Counted from the stretch's first letter, positions 42,682-53,175 are shown. The stretch is 64,000 bases of DNA from JAKOWB01 sp038363005 (GCA_038363005.1 JBBQBI010000001.1:327249-391248), one strand, 5' to 3'. The notes: generated by a model not told the origin, from the letters alone. Program-made: numbers and translations.

Positions 42682-43980
42682 ATGGACAGGATCAGGATCC
42701 GCGGCGGTCGGCAGCTCCAGGGTGAAATTCACGTCAGCGGGGCGAAGAATGCCGCCTTGCCGCTGATGGCCGCGTCGCTGCTGACCGACGACACCCTGAC
42801 GCTGACCAACCTGCCGCACCTGGCCGACATCTCCACCCTGGCCAGCCTGCTGACCCAACTGGGGGTCGAGCTGCACCTCAACGGTGCACCGGCCGATGGC
42901 TCGGGCGCCGCGGCCGCCGGGGGCCGCGTGCTGGAGATGCGGGCGCGGCAGATCACCTCGACCCAGGCGCCCTATGACCTGGTGCGCAAGATGCGCGCCT
43001 CGGTCCTGGTGCTGGGGCCGCTGCTGGCACGCGAGGGCCACGCCGAGGTCTCGCTGCCTGGCGGCTGCGCCATCGGCACCCGGCCGGTCGACCTGCACCT
43101 CAAGGCGCTGGAGATGCTGGGCGCCGAGATCGAGCTGCGGGACGGCTACATCCACGCCCGCGCGCCGCAGGGCCTGCGCGGCGCCGAGATCGTCTTCGCC
43201 AAGGTCTCGGTCGGTGCCACCGAGAACCTGCTGATGACGGCCTGCCTGGCCAAGGGCACCACCCGCCTGCTGAACGCGGCGCGTGAGCCCGAGGTGGTCG
43301 ACCTGGCCGAGTGCCTGGTGCGCATGGGCGCGCAGATCGAGGGCATCGGTACCGACAGCCTGACGATCCACGGCGTGCCGCGGCTGCACGGTGCGCGCCA
43401 CCCGGTGGTCGCCGACCGCATCGAGACCGGCACCTATGCCATGGCGGCCGGCATCACCGATGGCTCGCTGGAGCTTATCGGTGCCCGGCTGTCGCACCTG
43501 CGCTCGGTCACCGACCTGCTGGAGCGGAGCGGGGTGGAGGTCAGCGAGACCAACCGCGGCCTGCTCGCCCGGCGGGCCAATGGGCGGCTGCACGGCGTCG
43601 ACGTGATGACCGAACCCTTTCCGGGCTTCCCCACCGACTTGCAGGCGCAGTATATGGCCATGATGTCTACCGCCGAGGGCGCCTCGATGATCACCGAGAC
43701 GATCTTCGAGAACCGCTTCATGCATGTGCCGGAGCTGACCCGCATGGGTGCCTCGATCAACGTCCATGGCTCCTCCGCGTTGGTGCGCGGGCGCGAGCGC
43801 CTGACTGGCGCGCCGGTCATGGCGACCGACCTGCGTGCCTCGGTCAGCCTGGTGCTGGCTGGTCTGGCGGCCGAGGGCGAGACCCTGGTCAGCCGCGTCT
43901 ATCACCTGGATCGCGGCTACGAGCGGGTGGAGGAGAAACTGGCCGCCTGCGGCGCCGACATCGAGCGCATCCGGGAGTAG
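42682..43980 (+). CDS. murA: UDP-N-acetylglucosamine 1-carboxyvinyltransferase
   Basis: The product has 432 residues. MurA transfers enolpyruvate from PEP to UDP-GlcNAc, the first committed step of peptidoglycan synthesis, in the cytoplasm. HVSGAKNAALPLMAASLL holds the UDP-GlcNAc contacts; LPGGCAIGTRPVDLHL carries the PEP-binding Cys129 that fosfomycin targets. The segment EPFPGFPTDLQAQYMAM is also diagnostic. ATG 42682 gives the standard MDRIRIRGG start; a GTG at 42676 is in frame. The DUF2948 gene follows after 2 bp. Confidence 0.96.
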   Translation: MDRIRIRGGRQLQGEIHVSGAKNAALPLMAASLLTDDTLTLTNLPHLADISTLASLLTQLGVELHLNGAPADGSGAAAAGGRVLEMRARQITSTQAPYDLVRKMRASVLVLGPLLAREGHAEVSLPGGCAIGTRPVDLHLKALEMLGAEIELRDGYIHARAPQGLRGAEIVFAKVSVGATENLLMTACLAKGTTRLLNAAREPEVVDLAECLVRMGAQIEGIGTDSLTIHGVPRLHGARHPVVADRIETGTYAMAAGITDGSLELIGARLSHLRSVTDLLERSGVEVSETNRGLLARRANGRLHGVDVMTEPFPGFPTDLQAQYMAMMSTAEGASMITETIFENRFMHVPELTRMGASINVHGSSALVRGRERLTGAPVMATDLRASVSLVLAGLAAEGETLVSRVYHLDRGYERVEEKLAACGADIERIRE

Positions 43981-43982
43981 CG

Positions 43983-44474
43983 ATGACGGCCAAGCAGGGC
44001 ATCAGGCTGGTCGCCAAGGACGCCAAGGACCTGGAGGTTCTGGCGGCCTGCCTGCAGGACGCCGTCGTCACGCTGCGCGACATGACCTATCTGGCGAAGG
44101 AGAAGCGCTTCGTCTTCGTCGCCACGCGCTTCCGCTGGGAGCAGGAGCCCGAGGCCGCGCCACCGCTGGAGCCGGACGAAGACGCCAGTTTCACCCATGC
44201 CGGGCCGCTCTACAGCCGGGTCAACTGCGGCGTCGCCTTCGACAAGGTGACCGCGGTGCGCAGCCGGAACCTGGATCCGCAGCGCCGCGAACAGCTGTTG
44301 AACCTGCTGACCATCAAGGTGGATGGCGCGGCGATCCGTCTCATCTTTTCCGCCGGCGTGGAACTTCGCCTCGAGGCCGCCGCAGTGGTGGCCCTGCTCG
44401 AGGACCTTGGCGAGGCCTGGCCGACCCAGTGGCGGCCCAGCCACGCGCTGGACGAGCCACCCCAGGCGGGTTAA
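43983..44474 (+). CDS. DUF2948 family protein
   Basis: This 163-residue soluble protein contains LQDAVVTLRDMTYLAKEKRF and NCGVAFDKVTAVRSRNLD, characteristic of DUF2948, which is confined largely to Alphaproteobacteria and commonly sits between murA and his genes. Its function is unknown. It starts 2 bp after murA and is followed 53 bp later by hisG. Confidence 0.85.
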   Translation: MTAKQGIRLVAKDAKDLEVLAACLQDAVVTLRDMTYLAKEKRFVFVATRFRWEQEPEAAPPLEPDEDASFTHAGPLYSRVNCGVAFDKVTAVRSRNLDPQRREQLLNLLTIKVDGAAIRLIFSAGVELRLEAAAVVALLEDLGEAWPTQWRPSHALDEPPQAG

Positions 44475-44527
44475 GGGAAAGCCCGCCGGAATCTGCCCGG
44501 CCAGCCGCGAAGGGCCCGCCCCGAACC

Positions 44528-45191
44528 ATGTCCGCCGCCTGCGAAGCCAACGACAAGCTGGTGCTTGCCCTGCCCAAGGGCCGCATCCTGCAGGAGCTGG
44601 GACCGCTGCTGCGGCGCGCCGGCGTCAGGCCCGAGCCAGCCTTCGAGGACGAGAACGCCCGCCAGCTGCGCTTCAGCACCGAGGATCCGGGACTCGACAT
44701 CATCCGCGTGCGTTCCTTCGATGTCGCCACCTTCGTCGCCTTCGGTGCCGCGCATTTGGGTGTCGCCGGCAATGACGTGCTGATGGAGTTCGACTATCCG
44801 GAGATCTACGCGCCGGTCGACCTGGGCATTGGCCGCTGCCGCATCTCGGTGGCCGAGCCGACGGCGCTCTCGGCCGGCGACGATCCCAGCCGCTGGAGCC
44901 ACATCCGTGTCGCCACCAAGTATCCGGAGATCACCCGCCGCCACTTCGCCCGCCGCGGCGTGCAGGCCGAATGCATTAAGCTGAACGGCGCGCTGGAGTT
45001 GGCGCCCGGCATGGGACTCTGCCAGCGCATCGTCGACCTGGTCTCCACCGGCAAGACCCTGGCGGCCAATGATCTGGTCGAGGTCGAGCGCATCGCCGAG
45101 GTCACCAGCCGGTTGATCGTCAACCGCACCGCTTTGAAGACCCGGCCGCGCGAGCTTGGCCGCTGGGTCGAGCGCTTCCGCGAGGCGGTCG

Positions 45192-45202
<11 letters not shown>
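44528..45202 (+). CDS. hisG: ATP phosphoribosyltransferase, short form
   Basis: The product has 224 residues. HisG joins ATP and PRPP, the first step of histidine biosynthesis. LVLALPKGRILQELG is the N-terminal signature, and EITRRHFARRGVQAE with LVSTGKTLAANDL the PRPP-binding region. At 224 residues it lacks the C-terminal allosteric domain of the long form and should need HisZ, which is not in this window. Its 3' end overlaps hisD by 11 bp. Confidence 0.95.
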
Positions 45203-46488
<1,286 letters not shown>

Positions 46489-46496
<8 letters not shown>

Positions 46497-46965
46497 GCGG
46501 CAATCCCGGCTCGTCAAGGTGGCGCTCGACGAGAAAAGCGTCGTGCGCCGCAGCTCCGAGGTGGAGCACGAGCGCGCCGTCGCCATCTATGACCTGATCG
46601 AGGACAACAGCTTCGCCCCGGTCGGCGACCACCCCGGCCCCTTCGGCCTGCGGCTGCGGATCGAGGAATCCCGCCTGGTCTTCGACATCCGCGATGCCGA
46701 GGAAGCCGAGCTTGGCGCCGTGCACCTCTCGCTTACCCCCTTCCGGCGCATCGTGAAGGACTACTTCGAGGTCTGCGAGAGCTACTTCCAGGCGATCAAG
46801 ACCGCCAGCCCCTCGAAGATCGAGGCCATCGACATGGGCCGCCGCGGCCTGCACAACGAAGGCTCGGAGCTGCTGCGCGAGCGCCTGGCCGGCAAGGTGG
46901 AGCTCGACCTGCCGACCGCCCGGCGGCTCTTCACCCTGATCTGCGTCCTGCACATCCGGAGCTGA
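46489..46965 (+). CDS. UPF0262 family protein
   Basis: This 158-residue soluble protein begins MAERQSRLVKVALDEKSVVR. Blocks such as VEHERAVAIYDLIEDN and SLTPFRRIVKDYFEVCESY mark the UPF0262 family of Alphaproteobacteria, which habitually follows hisD. The function is not known. The start overlaps hisD by 8 bp, and the phosphatase gene begins 4 bp after its stop. Confidence 0.88.
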
Positions 46966-46969
46966 CAGC

Positions 46970-47437
46970 TTGCAGGACGGACCCAAACTTCCCCCGCCGA
47001 AGCTGCCTGGGGCCGTGCTGTTCGCCTGCACCAACAATTCCGTGCGCTCGCCGATGGCCGAGGCGCTGCTGAAGTTCCTGCTGGGTCACCGCATCTTCGT
47101 CGATTCCGCCGGCCTGCGCGCCGAGCCGGTCGACCCCTTCGCCGTCGAGGTGATGGACGAGATCGGCATCGACCTGTCGCACCATCGCGCCAAGACCTTC
47201 GACGACCTGGAAGACAGCTCCTTCGACCTGATCATCTCGCTGTCGCCGGAGGCGCAGCACCGGGCGGTGGAGATGACCCGCACCATGGCCTGCGATGTGG
47301 AGTTCTGGCCCACCTTCGACGCCACCGCGGTGGAGGGCAGCCGCGAGCAGCGCCTGGATGCCTATCGCCAGGTGCGTGACCACCTGCAGCGCCGGATTCA
47401 GGGGCGTTTCGCCCTCGATCTCAAGCCGCAGGTCTAA
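46970..47437 (+). CDS. Low-molecular-weight protein-tyrosine-phosphatase-like protein
   Basis: The product has 155 residues with the P-loop CTNNSVRSP (Cys20, Arg26), the CX5R motif shared by LMW phosphatases and ArsC-type reductases. The usual C-terminal DPY/DP-x-x of LMW-PTPs is replaced by FWPTFDATAVEG. Its position between UPF0262 and infA is typical of Alphaproteobacteria, where it is often annotated as arsenate reductase-like. The start TTG 46970 is the only reasonable initiator near the upstream stop. The true substrate is unknown. Confidence 0.83.
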   Translation: MQDGPKLPPPKLPGAVLFACTNNSVRSPMAEALLKFLLGHRIFVDSAGLRAEPVDPFAVEVMDEIGIDLSHHRAKTFDDLEDSSFDLIISLSPEAQHRAVEMTRTMACDVEFWPTFDATAVEGSREQRLDAYRQVRDHLQRRIQGRFALDLKPQV

Positions 47438-47560
47438 GCTTGGTGGCCAGCCATGCTTTGCTGTAGTATCCGCCGCCTCGCGCAAGGGGCTGGACGGCGG
47501 CATCACATTTCCCTATGTGCTGCGGCGGTCCGCTATGGCGTAACAGACGAAGATGAAGGT

Positions 47561-47779
47561 ATGGCGAAGGAAGATCTGATCGAATTCCAGGGCACGGTGA
47601 CCGAGCTGCTGCCCAACGCGATGTTCCGCGTGAAGCTCGACAACAATCACGAGGTGCTGGCGCACACCGCCGGCAAGATGCGCAAGCATCGCATCCGCGT
47701 GCTCGCGGGCGACCGCGTGAACGTCGAGATGACGCCCTACGACCTCACCAAGGGCCGCATCACTTTCCGCTTCAAGTAA
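47561..47779 (+). CDS. infA: Translation initiation factor IF-1
   Basis: The product has 72 residues, the canonical length. It is an OB-fold protein that blocks the ribosomal A site and supports IF2/IF3 at initiation. MAKEDLIEFQGTVTELLPNA, then GKMRKHRIRVLAGDRV and the C-terminal KGRITFRFK are diagnostic. A 123-bp gap precedes it, the largest in this block, so it may have its own promoter. Maf follows after 13 bp. Confidence 0.97.
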   Translation: MAKEDLIEFQGTVTELLPNAMFRVKLDNNHEVLAHTAGKMRKHRIRVLAGDRVNVEMTPYDLTKGRITFRFK

Positions 47780-47792
47780 GGCTCGTGCGCGG

Positions 47793-48383
47793 GTGAGCGC
47801 CGGCCCAAACCCCATCCCGCTGATCCTCGCCTCGGCCTCGCCGCGCCGGCTCGACCTGCTGCGTCAGGTCGGCATCGTGCCGTCCGCTGTCGACCCGGCG
47901 GCGATCGACGAGGCGCCGCTGCCGGCCGAGCTGCCGCACCTCTATGCCCGCCGCATCGCCGACGCCAAGGCCCTGGCCGTGGCGCCGCGCCATCCGGGCG
48001 CCTTCGTGCTGGCCGCCGATACCGTCGTCGCCCTGGGTCGCCGCATCCTGCCGAAGGCAGAGGACGAGGCCACGGCGCGGCGCTGCTTGACGCTGCTGTC
48101 CGGCCGCCGCCACCGCGTGCTGGGCGCCGTGGCGCTGATGGCGCCTGACGGCCGCCTGCGCCGGCGGCTGGTCACCACCCAGGTCAGCCTGCGGCGCCTG
48201 AGCGCGGCCGAGATCAAGGACTATCTGGCCGGCGGCGAGTGGCACGGCAAGGCTGGTGGCTATGCCATCCAGGGCCAGGCCGCGGGCTTCATTCCCTGGA
48301 TCAACGGCAGCTATCCCAACGTCGTCGGCCTGCCGCTGGCCGAGACCCTGGCCCTGCTGACGGGCCTCGGCTTCCGGCCGTGA
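47793..48383 (+). CDS. maf: Maf family nucleotide pyrophosphatase
   Basis: The product has 196 residues. Maf proteins hydrolyse non-canonical or damaged nucleoside triphosphates. LILASASPRRLDLLRQVG is the N-terminal signature, LAADTVVALGRRIL carries the catalytic Asp, and GKAGGYAIQGQAAGFI the conserved C-terminal region. The start is GTG 47793. The stop overlaps the GTG start of the ribonuclease gene by 4 bp. Confidence 0.93.
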   Translation: MSAGPNPIPLILASASPRRLDLLRQVGIVPSAVDPAAIDEAPLPAELPHLYARRIADAKALAVAPRHPGAFVLAADTVVALGRRILPKAEDEATARRCLTLLSGRRHRVLGAVALMAPDGRLRRRLVTTQVSLRRLSAAEIKDYLAGGEWHGKAGGYAIQGQAAGFIPWINGSYPNVVGLPLAETLALLTGLGFRP

Positions 48384-49504
48384 GCGCGCTGCTGCAGCTG
48401 GCGGTGCTGCCGGGCGAGACCTTGGGCTTCTTCTGGTCGGATGGACGCCTGGCGGGCCTGGCCGTGGAGCGCGCCACCGGCGGCCTGCGCGCCGGCGACC
48501 GCCTGGTGGGCCGGGTGGCGACGCTCGACCGCCGTCTGCAGGCCGCCTTCGTGGCGCTGCCCGAGGGTCCTGACGGTCTGCTGCCGCTGAATGCCGTGCG
48601 GGGATTGTCCGAGGGCCAGGCCATTGCCGTGCGGATCACCCGCGCGGCCAGCGAGGGCAAGGGCCCCAAGCTGGTCGCCGACGGCGCCGCGCCCGGTCCC
48701 GGCGTCGTGCCGCGCATCCTGGCCCGCGGGGCCGGCGCATTGGAACCGCTGCTGGCGCTGGCGACGACGGTGGAGAGCGACGATCCCTTGGCGGCGCGTG
48801 CGGCGCAGGAGCGCGGCTTGACCGGCCGCTTCCTGCCAGGCGGCTTTGCGCCGGAGGCGCAGGCCCGTCAGGACGAGGCTCTCGAACAGCTGTTGCAGCC
48901 GGCGGTGGCCCTGCCAGGCGGCGGCACGCTGCTGATCGAGCCCACGCGCACGCTGACCGCTATCGACGTCAACCTGGCGCAGGCCGGCGGGGTCGGGGCC
49001 GGGGCGGCCCAGGCGGTGAACCAGGCCGCCGCGCAGGCGCTGCCGCGGCAGCTCGGGCTGCGCGCGTTGGGCGGCCGCATCCTGGTCGATTTCCTCGAGA
49101 GTGCCAGCAGCGCGCAGCGCGCGCTGGTCGAGACGGCGCTGAAGCAAGCCTTCGCCACCCTGCCGCTGCGCGTGAAGTTCATCGGCTGGAGCCGCGGCGG
49201 CCTCTACGAGCTGACCCTGCAGCGCACTGGCCCGGCGCTGCACGAAACGCTGCTGGAGCCGGCCGCCTACGGCGGCTGGCGCAAGCGCCCGCTGACCCTG
49301 GCCTTCGAGGCGCTGCGTGCGCTCGACCGGGCGCAGCGTGCCCAGCCGACCGCCGTCCTGCGCCTGGCGCTGCGGCCCGATCTGCTGCCGCTGCTGCGGG
49401 AGCACCCGGCGCTGCTGGCCCTGCAGGAGCGCTTCGGCCGGCCGGTGACCCTGGTGCCCGGCGGCCCCGAGCCCTTTCGCCTCGACCCGGAGACCCGCGC
49501 ATGA
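48380..49504 (+). CDS. Ribonuclease E/G family protein (short form)
   Basis: The product has 374 residues, shorter than RNase G (about 490), and lacks the long disordered tail of RNase E. An S1-like domain with GDRLVGRVATLDRRLQAAFV is followed by the catalytic region: LLIEPTRTLTAIDVNLAQA with the Mg-binding Asp, and ALGGRILVDFLESAS. The usual CPxCxG zinc-link motif is not seen. The family trims rRNA and starts mRNA decay. The start is GTG 48380, overlapping maf by 4 bp, and yacG follows in an ATGA overlap, a standard alphaproteobacterial order. Confidence 0.87.
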   Translation: MSALLQLAVLPGETLGFFWSDGRLAGLAVERATGGLRAGDRLVGRVATLDRRLQAAFVALPEGPDGLLPLNAVRGLSEGQAIAVRITRAASEGKGPKLVADGAAPGPGVVPRILARGAGALEPLLALATTVESDDPLAARAAQERGLTGRFLPGGFAPEAQARQDEALEQLLQPAVALPGGGTLLIEPTRTLTAIDVNLAQAGGVGAGAAQAVNQAAAQALPRQLGLRALGGRILVDFLESASSAQRALVETALKQAFATLPLRVKFIGWSRGGLYELTLQRTGPALHETLLEPAAYGGWRKRPLTLAFEALRALDRAQRAQPTAVLRLALRPDLLPLLREHPALLALQERFGRPVTLVPGGPEPFRLDPETRA

Positions 49505-49719
49505 CCGACGATCGCATCGTCCCCATCGGCGGCAAGGCCAAGCGCCGTTGCCCGACCTGCGGCAAGCCCTCGGCCGAGGAGGTCCGCCCCTTCTGCTCGA
49601 AGCGCTGCAAGGATCTGGACCTGCACCGCTGGTTCACCGAGGGCTACCGCGTGCCGACCGAGGAGGCGCCCCCCGAGGCCCAGCCACAGGGCGAGGAGGC
49701 CGACGACGAGGAGCCCTGA
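49501..49719 (+). CDS. yacG: DNA gyrase inhibitor YacG (zinc-binding)
   Basis: This 72-residue protein has four zinc ligands, Cys17, Cys20, Cys32 and Cys36 (RCPTCGK and FCSKRCKDLDLHRW). YacG binds GyrB and blocks DNA binding by gyrase. The C-terminus is acidic and looks disordered. It is the last gene of the block, followed by tRNA-Phe 74 bp downstream. Confidence 0.92.
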   Translation: MTDDRIVPIGGKAKRRCPTCGKPSAEEVRPFCSKRCKDLDLHRWFTEGYRVPTEEAPPEAQPQGEEADDEEP

Positions 49720-49793
49720 GCGCTGCTTCGTTGCACCCCTAGACAGGGCGCGCTTCAGCCGGTACAAGCCCGCTCGCCAACGCCAAGACCCGT

Positions 49794-49869
49794 GCCCAGG
49801 TAGCTCAGTTGGTAGAGCATGCGATTGAAAATCGCAGTGTCGCTGGTTCGATTCCGGCCCTGGGCACCA
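49794..49869 (+). tRNA. tRNA-Phe (anticodon GAA)
   Basis: Acceptor strands GCCCAGG and CCTGGGC pair; the D-arm is GCTCAGTTGGTAGAGC; the anticodon stem GCGAT/ATCGC holds the loop with GAA; the T-loop is TTCGATT. CCA is encoded (49867-49869). No copy of its 3' end was noticed elsewhere in the window. Confidence 0.96.
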
Positions 49870-49960
49870 TTCCCCAAGCAACTCACTGAAAATATGGGGC
49901 CTTCTCCCGAGCAGCGCTCCGCTCGATGGCGAAGCTGTGACATGCCTGACGCAGGCAGCG

Positions 49961-51904
49961 TCACATCAGCGATGGCAGGAAGAGGCAGATCTGCGGGAAC
50001 ACGACGATCAGGCCGATCAAGACCAGGAAGGCGATCCAGAAGGGCAGGACGCCGCGGAAGATGTCGTACATCGGCACGTCCTTGGCCATGGTCGCCATGG
50101 CGAAGACATTGACGCCGATCGGCGGCGTGACCACGCCCAGCTCGACCATGATGACCACGATCACGCCGAACCAGACCGGGTCGAAGCCGGCACCCATGGC
50201 GATCGGGAAGAACAGCGGGACCGTCAGGATCAGCGCCGGCAAGGCATTCATGAACATGCCGATGAGGACGTAGAACAGCAGGATGGCGCCGATCAGCTCG
50301 TACTTGCCCAGGTCGAAGCCGATCACCAGGCTGGCGAGCTGCTGGGTCAGTCCACTGATCGCGATGAAGCGGCTGAAGGCCGTCGCGAACATGAAGATGA
50401 CGATGATCCCGGCGGCCAGGCAGAGCGCCCGCTCGATCGATTGGCGAAAGGCCGCAAGCGACAAGCGACCGGTCAGCGACGACAGCAGCAGGGCGCCGAA
50501 GACACCCAGGCCGCCGGCCTCGTTCGTGGTCACCACGCCGGAATAGATGCCGCCCAGGACCAGCAGCATCAGCAGCAGCACCGGCCATACCTTGGCGCTC
50601 GACTCCAGGCGTTCCTTCCAGCTGCTGGTCGCGCCCCGTGGTGCCAGCGCAGGGTTTAGGGCCGCCCGCAGCGTGATCAGCGCGATCAGGATCACGGCGA
50701 ACAGGACACCGGGCAGAATGCCGGCGACGAACAGCTTGCCGATCGAGACCTCGGTGATCATGCCGTAGACGATGAAGGCGATGCTTGGCGGCACCATTAC
50801 GCCGATGGTGGCGGCGCAGGCGATGGAGGCTGTCGCCAATTTCATGTCATAGCCATAGGCCCGCATCTGCGGCAGCGCGATGGAGCCCATGCTGTAGACG
50901 CCCGACAGGGTATCGCCGACGATGGACGACAGTCCGGCGCAGGCGACCGTGCTGGCGGAAGCCAGCCCGCCAGGCAGGTGGCCGATCCATCGATAGGCCG
51001 CGCGGTAGAGCTCCTCGGCGAATCCCGAGGCGACGACGATCAACCCCATCCAGATGAACAGCGGTACCACGCTCCAGGTCTGGTCGCTCACCACGTCGAT
51101 GGTGGTGGTTCCCAGGCTGGTGAGGCTTGCACCCGGTCCGATCAGCAGGCTGATGCCGACCAGGGCCGTCACCGCCATGGCCGCGGCGACATGAACGCCG
51201 AGGAAGATGAGGACGAAGCAGAGGCTGATGGCCAGGATGCCGCGCAGCTCGCGGGTCAGCGCGAAGGGCAGGGCGTCCGGCGTGTAGGACAGGTAGAAGA
51301 TGGCGACGACCGCCACAGTCCACAGCAACACGATCATGAAGGACCGGCTATCGCCCGACCGTGCGATGGCCGCCAGCGCTTCGATCAAGTTGGCCAGCAA
51401 AGCCAGGGCGAAGAGCACGACCAGCAGTGCCGCCGCGAGCACGAAGGGCCACTCGGGAATCGCCAGCAGGCCGGTGACGATCTCGTTGTCCTTGAGGTAG
51501 ATCGCCTGATCCAGCATCCGCAGGGCGGTGACGATCATCATGACGAAGGCCAGCTGCAGTCCGCCCGCGTTCATCGGCAGGCGGATGAAGGCCGGCGCGG
51601 CCTTCAGTATCAGGTCGACGCGGATATGGCCGCGTTCGGTTTCGACGAGCCCCAGGGTCGACAACGCGACCAGGATCGTCAGCAGCCCCGTCATCTCCAG
51701 GCCGCCTGGCACGACGACGGAAAACAGGTTGCGCAGCACGACATCGGCAACAGTCAGCAGCATCATCAGAACCAGCGCCGCGCCGCCGACGAACAGGGCA
51801 GCGCGGTTCGGCCAATGGATGGCGCGGTGAAGGGCTTTCGCCGAGCCGTCGAGAAACGCGGAAATCGGTCCGCCGGCCGTTGCCACCTGCACCACCGGCT
51901 TCAC
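49961..51904 (-). CDS. Fused TRAP transporter permease (DctQ-DctM in one chain)
   Basis: The product has 647 residues. Residues about 30-190 form a DctQ-like four-helix domain (NLFSVVVPGGLEMTGLLT, ETERGHIRVDLIL). Residues about 225-647 are a DctM large subunit with CAGLSSIVGDTLSGVYSM, AATIGVMVPPSIAFIVYG and ELGVVTPPIGVNVFAMA. The first operon in this window has the two subunits separate. The gene lies 97 bp downstream of its binding-protein gene, beyond a 12-bp stem hairpin. The transported acid is unknown; the neighbouring hydrolase and CoA-transferase hint at a carboxylate. Confidence 0.9.
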   Translation of the reverse strand: MKPVVQVATAGGPISAFLDGSAKALHRAIHWPNRAALFVGGAALVLMMLLTVADVVLRNLFSVVVPGGLEMTGLLTILVALSTLGLVETERGHIRVDLILKAAPAFIRLPMNAGGLQLAFVMMIVTALRMLDQAIYLKDNEIVTGLLAIPEWPFVLAAALLVVLFALALLANLIEALAAIARSGDSRSFMIVLLWTVAVVAIFYLSYTPDALPFALTRELRGILAISLCFVLIFLGVHVAAAMAVTALVGISLLIGPGASLTSLGTTTIDVVSDQTWSVVPLFIWMGLIVVASGFAEELYRAAYRWIGHLPGGLASASTVACAGLSSIVGDTLSGVYSMGSIALPQMRAYGYDMKLATASIACAATIGVMVPPSIAFIVYGMITEVSIGKLFVAGILPGVLFAVILIALITLRAALNPALAPRGATSSWKERLESSAKVWPVLLLMLLVLGGIYSGVVTTNEAGGLGVFGALLLSSLTGRLSLAAFRQSIERALCLAAGIIVIFMFATAFSRFIAISGLTQQLASLVIGFDLGKYELIGAILLFYVLIGMFMNALPALILTVPLFFPIAMGAGFDPVWFGVIVVIMVELGVVTPPIGVNVFAMATMAKDVPMYDIFRGVLPFWIAFLVLIGLIVVFPQICLFLPSLM

Positions 51905-51938
51905 GCTCCTGCCCCTCTTCCCCGCCGACCGTGGCGAT

Positions 51939-51984
51939 CACCGTGTCGACGCTGGCCTGTCAACCTTGGCCTGTCGACACGGTG
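51939..51984 (-). promoter_or_regulatory. Intercistronic hairpin between dctP and the fused permease gene
   Basis: A perfect 12-bp inverted repeat, CACCGTGTCGAC (51939-51950) with its complement at 51973-51984, encloses a 22-base loop. Two copies of TGGCCTGTC (51953-51961 and 51967-51975) lie 14 bp apart within it. It sits 17 bp downstream of the dctP stop on the transcribed strand. No U-run is present, so mRNA protection or attenuation is more likely than complete termination. Confidence 0.65.
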
Positions 51985-52001
51985 CAAAGCCTACGCTTCG
52001 G

Positions 52002-53024
52002 CTAGTTCTGATCGTAGAGGTTCAGCAGGCGCACGGCCTCGTCGAGGATCTTCTGCCCGGGCATCCCCTTGGCATTGGCCTTCTGCACCCAGTCGTCCCA
52101 CAGCGGCCGCATCTCGTTGGCGAGCTGCGCCCGATCCTCGGACGACAGCGTGAAGATGTTTTCCGGCGGGATGGCCGCCATCGCCGCCGCGGCGCCGTTC
52201 GTCGTGTTGTAGAAGAAATAGAGCGGCGTGATTTCGGCAAGGCGCTGCTGCTCCTCCGCCGTCAGCTTGTCCCAGGTGTCCTTGTTCATCACGCTGCTGT
52301 AGGTGCCGGGGTTGAGGTTCATCAGCGTGTGATAGGTCGTCACCTCGTTCAGCTTGAAGTTATTGACCCAGCCCCAGGCGCAGAGAACGCCATCGATGGC
52401 GCCGCGCTGCAGGGCGAGGTAGGCATCGGGGCCGACCATCACGCTGGCGCTCGCACCCAGCTTCTCGAGTACCTTGACGCCGGCGGAGTCCTGCGCGGCA
52501 AAGACCTTGCCCTTGATGTCGGCGAGCTGGCGGACCGCGTCGCGGGTGTGCAGGTGCGATCCCATGGCGACGAAGGTTGCCAGGTCGACCACGTTGTCTT
52601 CCGGCGTGAAGAGCGTGCCCATCTCGGGAAACTCTTCCTTCAGGCGCCAATAGACCACGCTGTCGATCGTCTGGTTCTTGGCCAGACCCGGCAGGCCGAA
52701 GAGCTCCATCGGCACGAACTTGCCCGGCAGGATCGGGTGCCAGACGAAACCGAGGTCGAGCAAGCCCGAACCCGTCGCCTGCAGCCAGTCCTTGAAGGGC
52801 GTCACGGAATTCGGCGGGAAGAACTCCACCTTTGCCCGGCCGCCGGTGATTGCTTCGATCTGCGCCGCGAAGCGCCGGTCCATGTCGTTCCACGGCGTGC
52901 CGTCCGGTGAGGCGAACTGCATCTTCAGCTCGATGCTGTCGGCCGCCACGGATGGCGCCGGCAATTGCACAGCAAAGAGCGTAGCGAGCGCCAGCACTCC
53001 GGCGATCAGCTTCTCGGTTCTCAT
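52002..53024 (-). CDS. TRAP transporter substrate-binding protein (DctP family)
   Basis: The product has 340 residues with a Sec signal: MRTEKLIAGVLALATLFAV up to the PSVAA site. The mature part carries MQFASPDGTPWNDMDRRFA, IKGKVFAAQDSAGVKVLEK and ALQRGAIDGVLCAWGW, which line the ligand cleft. The conserved Arg of the third block in C4-dicarboxylate proteins is replaced in the sequence KVFAAQDS, so a ligand outside simple dicarboxylates is possible. ATG 53024 has GGGAGGAAG just upstream; an ATG at 53051 lies before that site. Confidence 0.87.
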   Translation of the reverse strand: MRTEKLIAGVLALATLFAVQLPAPSVAADSIELKMQFASPDGTPWNDMDRRFAAQIEAITGGRAKVEFFPPNSVTPFKDWLQATGSGLLDLGFVWHPILPGKFVPMELFGLPGLAKNQTIDSVVYWRLKEEFPEMGTLFTPEDNVVDLATFVAMGSHLHTRDAVRQLADIKGKVFAAQDSAGVKVLEKLGASASVMVGPDAYLALQRGAIDGVLCAWGWVNNFKLNEVTTYHTLMNLNPGTYSSVMNKDTWDKLTAEEQQRLAEITPLYFFYNTTNGAAAAMAAIPPENIFTLSSEDRAQLANEMRPLWDDWVQKANAKGMPGQKILDEAVRLLNLYDQN

Positions 53025-53162
53025 TCCCTTCCTCCCAGTTTTTGGAGTCATCCGGGGTCAGATGGCTCTGTTGTGATTGCGTCCCCTGCGCCTGCGCTGG
53101 CTCTCGCGCTGAGGCGCTTCGCCTCGTCGGGACAGCTCGGTCCCGATATTCCAGGCGGAATG

Positions 53163-53175
53163 TTAGGTTTGCTAA
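53163..53175. promoter_or_regulatory. Candidate LysR-type operator upstream of dctP
   Basis: TTAGGTTTGCTAA is a dyad (TTAG-N5-CTAA) that fits the T-N11-A pattern of LysR regulators. It lies about 140 bp upstream of the dctP start in an AT-rich stretch between dctP and lysR. A related 13-mer occurs at 54188-54200 on the other side of lysR. Confidence 0.45.

Noticed and set aside
47440..47469. TTGGTG and TAGTAT spaced 18 bp upstream of infA as a promoter
   Set aside because: Only three of six -35 bases match; position is reasonable but the evidence is too weak to list as a feature.
49870..49960. Spacer after tRNA-Phe examined as a second integration site
   Set aside because: No repeated copy of the tRNA-Phe 3' end was seen, and the genes that follow show no element signature.
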